DNA from: Collinsella sp. AF23-2
GTDB lineage: Bacteria > Actinomycetota > Coriobacteriia > Coriobacteriales > Coriobacteriaceae
Length of the DNA stretch: 64,000 nucleotides
Direction: 5' to 3'
Assembly: GCF_003459245.1 (NCBI RefSeq)
Contig: NZ_QRVG01000008.1
Span: 22,865 to 86,864, forward strand
Shown here: positions 60,468 through 64,000 of the stretch, one piece after another
Layout: every line of letters starts with the position of its first letter
Position numbering within the stretch: position 1 is the first letter of the stretch
Notes under the pieces: model-generated
Databases searched by the model: none
Told to the model about the DNA's origin: nothing
Seen by the model: only the letters and a program-made list of their open reading frames with translations
Position numbers and translations under genes: made by a program

Positions 60468-61772
60468 CTAGATCTCGGCCTCCGCATGGCCTCGCTGCGC
60501 CTCGGGCAGCTCCCCGTAGAGCGGATGGTCTTCGAGCCTAAAGCGCTCGACCTGTTCGGGAGTGCGACCGCGTACAAAGAGCCACGAGCGATCAATCGGC
60601 GTCGCCATGAGCGTGCTGGGCAGCGCGTCGGCGCGGTCGGAAAACACCCGGGCACTCTCGGGATCCTGGAACGCCAGCACCAGATGCGTGTCGCAGTTGC
60701 CCATGATGGAGCGTGCGCGTGCCTCGCCATAGAGCGCATCGAGCTGGTTGGTCGACTGCAGCAGCAGCGTTGCCCAGATGTTGCGGCTTCGGATAATCGA
60801 GAGCACGTTGTCGATCTGGGGGATCTGCAGATTTGCGAAGTCATCGAGCATAAAGCGCACGGGCACGGGCAGGCTGCCGTCGGGCTGCCTATCGGCCTCA
60901 CGAATGAGGCCCATAAACGCCTGCGAAATAAAGAGGCCGGTCAGCGGATCGAGATTGCGGTCAATATCGCTCACGGTTACAAACAGGGCGCAGGGGGTGT
61001 GTCCCATGGAAGCGAAGTCCACCTGATGGCACTCACGATAGAGCTGTGCCGCACCGTCGAATCCCAGACACATGACCTTTTCGGCAAGGATGCCGACGAT
61101 GCTCGCGTGCATGCGCTCGGCATTTTGCGTAATGGCGTAGCGCCGCCATAGCGAGAGGGCATAGCTTTGGGGGTCGGTCGTGATCAGGTCGTCAAACAAT
61201 CGACCCGTGGCACCGTCCTGCAGGTGCTCGATCAGCTTGATGACCGAGCTGATCGTCTGCTCGTCGGCGGGTAGCTGTTCGGTGACGTAGGCGATAAGAC
61301 ACGACAGCAGGTTTGCCGCCGCATGATCCCAAAAAGGCTGGTTGTTGTCCTCGATGGGGCAGATGGCCTTTGCCACCGAGAGGATGTCCTGCTGGTTGGG
61401 CCTGCCGTCCGCCTTGCGGCGAATGTGCCTCAGGGGGTTGTAGCCGCAGCGCTCGATGCCGGGCGCAGGGGCCGGGACGGTGTTGAGGTCGGCGAAGTTG
61501 AGACATTGCACGCGGTAACCGTGGGCTGCCAGCACGGGTCCCACTTCGCGACAGAGCGTGCCTTTGGTGTCGAGCACGATGTAGCTTGCGTTCATTTGCA
61601 GCAGGTTGGGCTTGAGGACGTTTCGGGTCTTGCCGGCTCCCGAGGGGCCGATCACAAGTGCGTTGTTGTTGAGTCCCGTTTGGCGGGTGTCGCAGGAAAG
61701 CGTTCGATCCTTGGCGAGGATGGTGGACGATGCGGACTCAGATGCGGCGAGGCGGCTGGCGAGGTTAGACAT
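60468..61772 (-). CDS. TraG/VirD4-like coupling ATPase
   Basis: 434 residues with Walker A IGPSGAGKTRN, then IVLDTKGTL, and Walker B VRFMLDDFANL followed by RSRNIWATLLLQS and a TraM-recognition-like C-terminal part. It is shorter than full VirD4 proteins and has no N-terminal membrane segments. Such proteins couple DNA substrates to type IV secretion in conjugation. It is part of a three-gene leftward operon; its start overlaps the ClpP-like gene by 8 nt. No relaxase or channel genes are seen, so it is probably a remnant. Confidence 0.85.
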   Translation of the reverse strand: MSNLASRLAASESASSTILAKDRTLSCDTRQTGLNNNALVIGPSGAGKTRNVLKPNLLQMNASYIVLDTKGTLCREVGPVLAAHGYRVQCLNFADLNTVPAPAPGIERCGYNPLRHIRRKADGRPNQQDILSVAKAICPIEDNNQPFWDHAAANLLSCLIAYVTEQLPADEQTISSVIKLIEHLQDGATGRLFDDLITTDPQSYALSLWRRYAITQNAERMHASIVGILAEKVMCLGFDGAAQLYRECHQVDFASMGHTPCALFVTVSDIDRNLDPLTGLFISQAFMGLIREADRQPDGSLPVPVRFMLDDFANLQIPQIDNVLSIIRSRNIWATLLLQSTNQLDALYGEARARSIMGNCDTHLVLAFQDPESARVFSDRADALPSTLMATPIDRSWLFVRGRTPEQVERFRLEDHPLYGELPEAQRGHAEAEI

Positions 61773-62382
61773 GGGCGACCTCCTTGGTGGTCGAGAGGAT
61801 TTCGTGGGCAAAGCCGAGCTCGACGGCGCGCTCGGCCGAAAGGTAGGTGTCTTTTGCAGTGAGGGACTGGATGCGCTTGGGCGTGAGACCGCTGCGGTCC
61901 GAGAGGATTTGCGTGAGGGTCTTGCGGGTCTGCATGAGACGCCGGCTGGTTTCCTGCAGCGCAAGTGCCGAGCCGCCTGCCCCCTGGGGGATCAGCGGGT
62001 CGTGAATCATGAGCTCTGCATGGGGCGCCATACGGCGATCGTCGCCGCCCATAAAGATCACGGCGCCCATGGATGCGGCGAATTCAAGGCAGACGGTGCG
62101 GATGGGGCACGATGCGAGGCGCATGGCGTCATAGATCGCAAGACCCGATCGCACGCTTCCGCCGGCGCTGGCGACAAATATGGTGATGGGGCGGCTGGGG
62201 TCGGTGGCATCGAGCAGGCGGATCTGCTGGCATAGGTCGTGGGCCATCGGGGTTTCGATGTTTCCCATGACGGAGAGCTCGCGACGGGCGAGCATCTCAT
62301 CGTAAATGCTGGTGAGCGTGATACCTCGGGCGGATTCACGCATGGTGAGGGGGCTGATGATGGGGGAATGATTGGTGTCCAT
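61765..62382 (-). CDS. ClpP-like serine protease of a mobile element
   Basis: 205 residues with a complete ClpP-type triad: Ser104 in FAASMGAVIF, His127 in LMIHDPL, Asp178 in LTAKDTY. The substrate-binding IFVASAGGSVRSGLAIYDAM region precedes them. It is close to ClpP and phage/plasmid ClpP-like proteases. Encoded with a TraG-like ATPase, it may process transfer or surface proteins; this is inference. AAAGGAG precedes the ATG. Confidence 0.85.
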   Translation of the reverse strand: MDTNHSPIISPLTMRESARGITLTSIYDEMLARRELSVMGNIETPMAHDLCQQIRLLDATDPSRPITIFVASAGGSVRSGLAIYDAMRLASCPIRTVCLEFAASMGAVIFMGGDDRRMAPHAELMIHDPLIPQGAGGSALALQETSRRLMQTRKTLTQILSDRSGLTPKRIQSLTAKDTYLSAERAVELGFAHEILSTTKEVAHV

Positions 62383-62445
62383 GAGGACTCCTTTCTGTTG
62401 GTTGTGTTGTGGAATAGGATTGTTGCCCGCGGAGGGGCTGGCGGG

Positions 62446-63336
62446 CTACAGGGTTCGTCTGAGCCTCAGATCGAGCTCGGTTGTGGGGCAGACTGCCTGT
62501 TCGTGCGGCTCGCAAGCGCCAAGGGCTCCAAAGCGATGGAGCGTTGCGGCGGGCGTGGTGTAGGCGAGCCGCAGCTGATGCTCGACAGGGGCACATCCGT
62601 CATTTTTGTAATGAGCCGCGTAGTACTGGGCGATGCTGGCGTTCATCTCGCTGCCATTGCGATGGCGCTCAAACTGGCGTCTGCAGGTCTCGATGATCTT
62701 TGCTACCGACTTGGGTGCCGTCGCGGGAACAAGGGCGAGATAGCCCTCAAATAGCTCGTTGATGCTCAGGAGGCACAGCAGGTCGATCAGCGTCCTTATG
62801 GTTGCTCCCTCGGCAGAAAAGTGCGCGGTCACGCGGTTATATCGGTTGCGGTCGACGATGGCCGCATGGGGTCTTGGAGTTTTCTGCCCCGTGGTCCCGG
62901 ACTTTTGCCGCGCCTGTGTATTGAGCTCGACGTTGCAGCGCTTGAGGCCGTCCAACGGAAGGAACAGTGCGGTGTGCAGGGTGTTCCGCTTGCTTTCGAG
63001 TTCATGACGCTCGTCGGGTTTCCATTCGAGCTTGAGTTTCGTGTCGAGTGCCGTAAGCATATGGGCTAGGCAGCCTACGGTAAGAACGTACGAATCGTTG
63101 TCGCGTTTTGGGGCATAGGGGTCTGTCAGCTTGCGAATGTCGGGGTCGCCCATGATCTTTGTGCAGCGCTTCAGCAGTTGAGGGTGGTCGGCCAAGATCG
63201 TCGCGAGCGGTAGCGACGCGTAGTTCTTGATGGTCGCGGCGGCAAAGGCGGCGTCATATTCGTTTGCATATGCTCGCTCAATGCGGGCATCCAGAATGCT
63301 TTTCTTATCGCCGTCTTCAGCGTGGTGGTTTGTCAT
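62446..63336 (-). CDS. Hypothetical protein of the integrated element
   Basis: 296 residues, mainly helical and soluble, basic in the middle (RQKSGTTGQKTPRPHAAIVDRNRYN). No family is recognised. The start at 63336 follows GGAGAAG. It is the first gene of the leftward operon with the ClpP-like and TraG-like genes. Confidence 0.65.
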   Translation of the reverse strand: MTNHHAEDGDKKSILDARIERAYANEYDAAFAAATIKNYASLPLATILADHPQLLKRCTKIMGDPDIRKLTDPYAPKRDNDSYVLTVGCLAHMLTALDTKLKLEWKPDERHELESKRNTLHTALFLPLDGLKRCNVELNTQARQKSGTTGQKTPRPHAAIVDRNRYNRVTAHFSAEGATIRTLIDLLCLLSINELFEGYLALVPATAPKSVAKIIETCRRQFERHRNGSEMNASIAQYYAAHYKNDGCAPVEHQLRLAYTTPAATLHRFGALGACEPHEQAVCPTTELDLRLRRTL

Positions 63337-63350
63337 AGCTTCTCCAATCG

Positions 63351-63423
63351 GTTGATGTTCGTGCTGTTTGTTGATGTGTTGGTTGTCGTGAGTGATGTGC
63401 TTGCCGTGGGTGATGTGCTGACG
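63351..63423. repeat. Iteron-like 18-bp tandem repeats
   Basis: Four degenerate units containing TGATGT: GTTGATGTTCGTGCTGTTT, GTTGATGTGTTGGTTGTC, GTGAGTGATGTGCTTGCC, GTGGGTGATGTGCTGACG. They lie just upstream of the element operon and could be regulatory or iteron-like sites. Confidence 0.45.
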
Positions 63424-63798
63424 TTGGGGTGCTATGCGGTTTTCAATGAGCCCGTGAGACAGTTGCTGCAGGGGCGGGATGGAACGGCCCATGCAAGGCG
63501 GAAGACATCGTGCTCAAAATCGAGACAGCAATGCCCTAGGTGCCTCACATGTGGCAGTTACCTCATTAAGTTGTCATTACGTTTGGGGTTGTACTTTGCC
63601 GATCTTCCTTCTCTTACACGCTAAAACTCAAACTTCATATGCTCGATCTACTTAAAACCGCAACGGCGGTCTTATATCAACTTATATGTCGGAACGCGTC
63701 TTTGCAAGTACTTTTTTGCCTTTGTTTCAAATGGGGTGGTTTTGCAACCGTCATACGTGCGCTGTGCGAACGTGCCCCGGCTCGGATAAGATAGTGCG
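63424..63798. other. Non-coding right part of the element
   Basis: No gene is supported. On the minus strand AAAAAAGTACTTGC (63706-63719) resembles the upstream and -35 module of the tRNA promoters, with TATAAG 15 nt further on; it could drive the leftward operon. Confidence in the promoter is low because the spacer is short. Confidence 0.35.
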
Positions 63799-63895
63799 AT
63801 CGAGTTCTACCGCGCTCACTGCAAGTAGTCTTTGTTGCTGAGATAGGTCACGGCCGAAAGGGGCCCGTATCCCAACAGATACGGGCCCCTTGCTA
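63799..63895. repeat. Degenerate copy of pgi 3-prime end and terminator (possible attR)
   Basis: ATCGAGTTCTACCGCGCTCA, GCAAGTAGTC, then after a similar distance GGGGCCCGTAT and ATACGGGCCCC with CTTGC. This mirrors 60297-60393. The spacing from the first to the second block is 63 nt at pgi and 61 nt here. The remaining 105 nt to the window end hold no supported gene. Confidence 0.65.
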
Positions 63896-64000
63896 TTTAA
63901 ATGGGCATGAGGGTGTATTGAGGGGGGATGTCTTGCTGTCGGCATCCGCGTGCGGTGCCATTCGCTCATATGACCCAATCCGCTGTCAAGAGCCACAATG

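Noticed and set aside
63351..63423. CRISPR array
   Set aside because: Units are contiguous 18-19 bp degenerate repeats without unique spacers, and no cas genes are present anywhere in the window.
63751..63996. 81-codon minus-strand frame at the window end
   Set aside because: It overlaps the duplicated pgi end and terminator, has no ribosome site and resembles no known protein.

Overview
The window looks like chromosome of a gut Coriobacteriia member, most likely a Collinsella. The reasons are high-GC codon use, actinobacterial gene orders (rapZ-whiA, gap-pgk-tpi-gpmI-secG), Tat-type lipoproteins, oxygen-free metabolism (class III ribonucleotide reductase, 4Fe-4S aldo/keto reductase) and the absence of respiratory genes. 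No 16S rRNA is present, so the genus is inferred. Most of the sequence is densely packed core genome.

Layout. 1-10.5 kb: a sialic-acid-type operon holding a family-5 ABC importer (with permease and ATPase fused in one protein), two tandem acetyl-esterase-family proteins (the second lacking its nucleophile), a NanA-like aldolase, a ROK kinase and NanE. Together these would import sialic acid, deacetylate it, split it, phosphorylate ManNAc and epimerise it to GlcNAc-6-P. 10.5-17.7 kb: rapZ-whiA, the lower glycolysis operon and secG. 18-24 kb: a complete oligopeptide ABC operon. 24-28 kb: tRNA-Leu, a SpoIIE-type phosphatase and a fused STAS/anti-sigma-kinase protein. 28-31 kb: tRNA-Gly/Cys/Gly/Gly/Val and a GH13 glucosidase. 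31-36.5 kb: nrdD-nrdG behind NrdR boxes, then folE-HD-folB. 36.5-50.6 kb: housekeeping genes (metallopeptidase, dipeptidase, SlyD-like and UreE-like proteins, HAD, Fur, acylphosphatase, RNase HI, LysR-metY, endonuclease IV). 50.7-54 kb: an amino-acid ABC operon. 54-57.7 kb: iron/copper genes (flavodoxin, DUF3793, HMA protein) and a LexA-box YolD/Y-polymerase pair. 58.6-64 kb: pgi, followed by an apparent integrative-element remnant (TraG/VirD4-like, ClpP-like, unknown) bracketed by a second degenerate copy of the pgi 3-prime end and terminator.

The most unusual content is intergenic. Two families of long imperfect palindromes recur. Family A has four copies (23982-24106, 24287-24411, 33753-33891, 34070-34153). 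Its stems are unrelated in sequence but its two-sided internal loop is conserved (5-prime TTCCGCA-type, 3-prime CATGYCCGAGGAC-type). Copies come as divergent pairs 180 and 178 nt apart. Family B has three copies (8527-8614, 9675-9772, 28519-28622) with conserved GGTGYC in both arms, an AGRT/AGRT internal loop and GAAA/TTGA motifs. In both families the strand that gives G-U wobbles rather than A-C mismatches agrees with motif orientation in every informative copy, which argues for a structured RNA.

Regulatory signals seen by eye include a NrdR box pair, two LexA boxes, a CsoR-like palindrome, a DtxR-like box, a shared upstream/-35 module on three tRNA promoters, a 17-residue leader peptide before metY, and hairpins between binding-protein and membrane genes in all three ABC operons.
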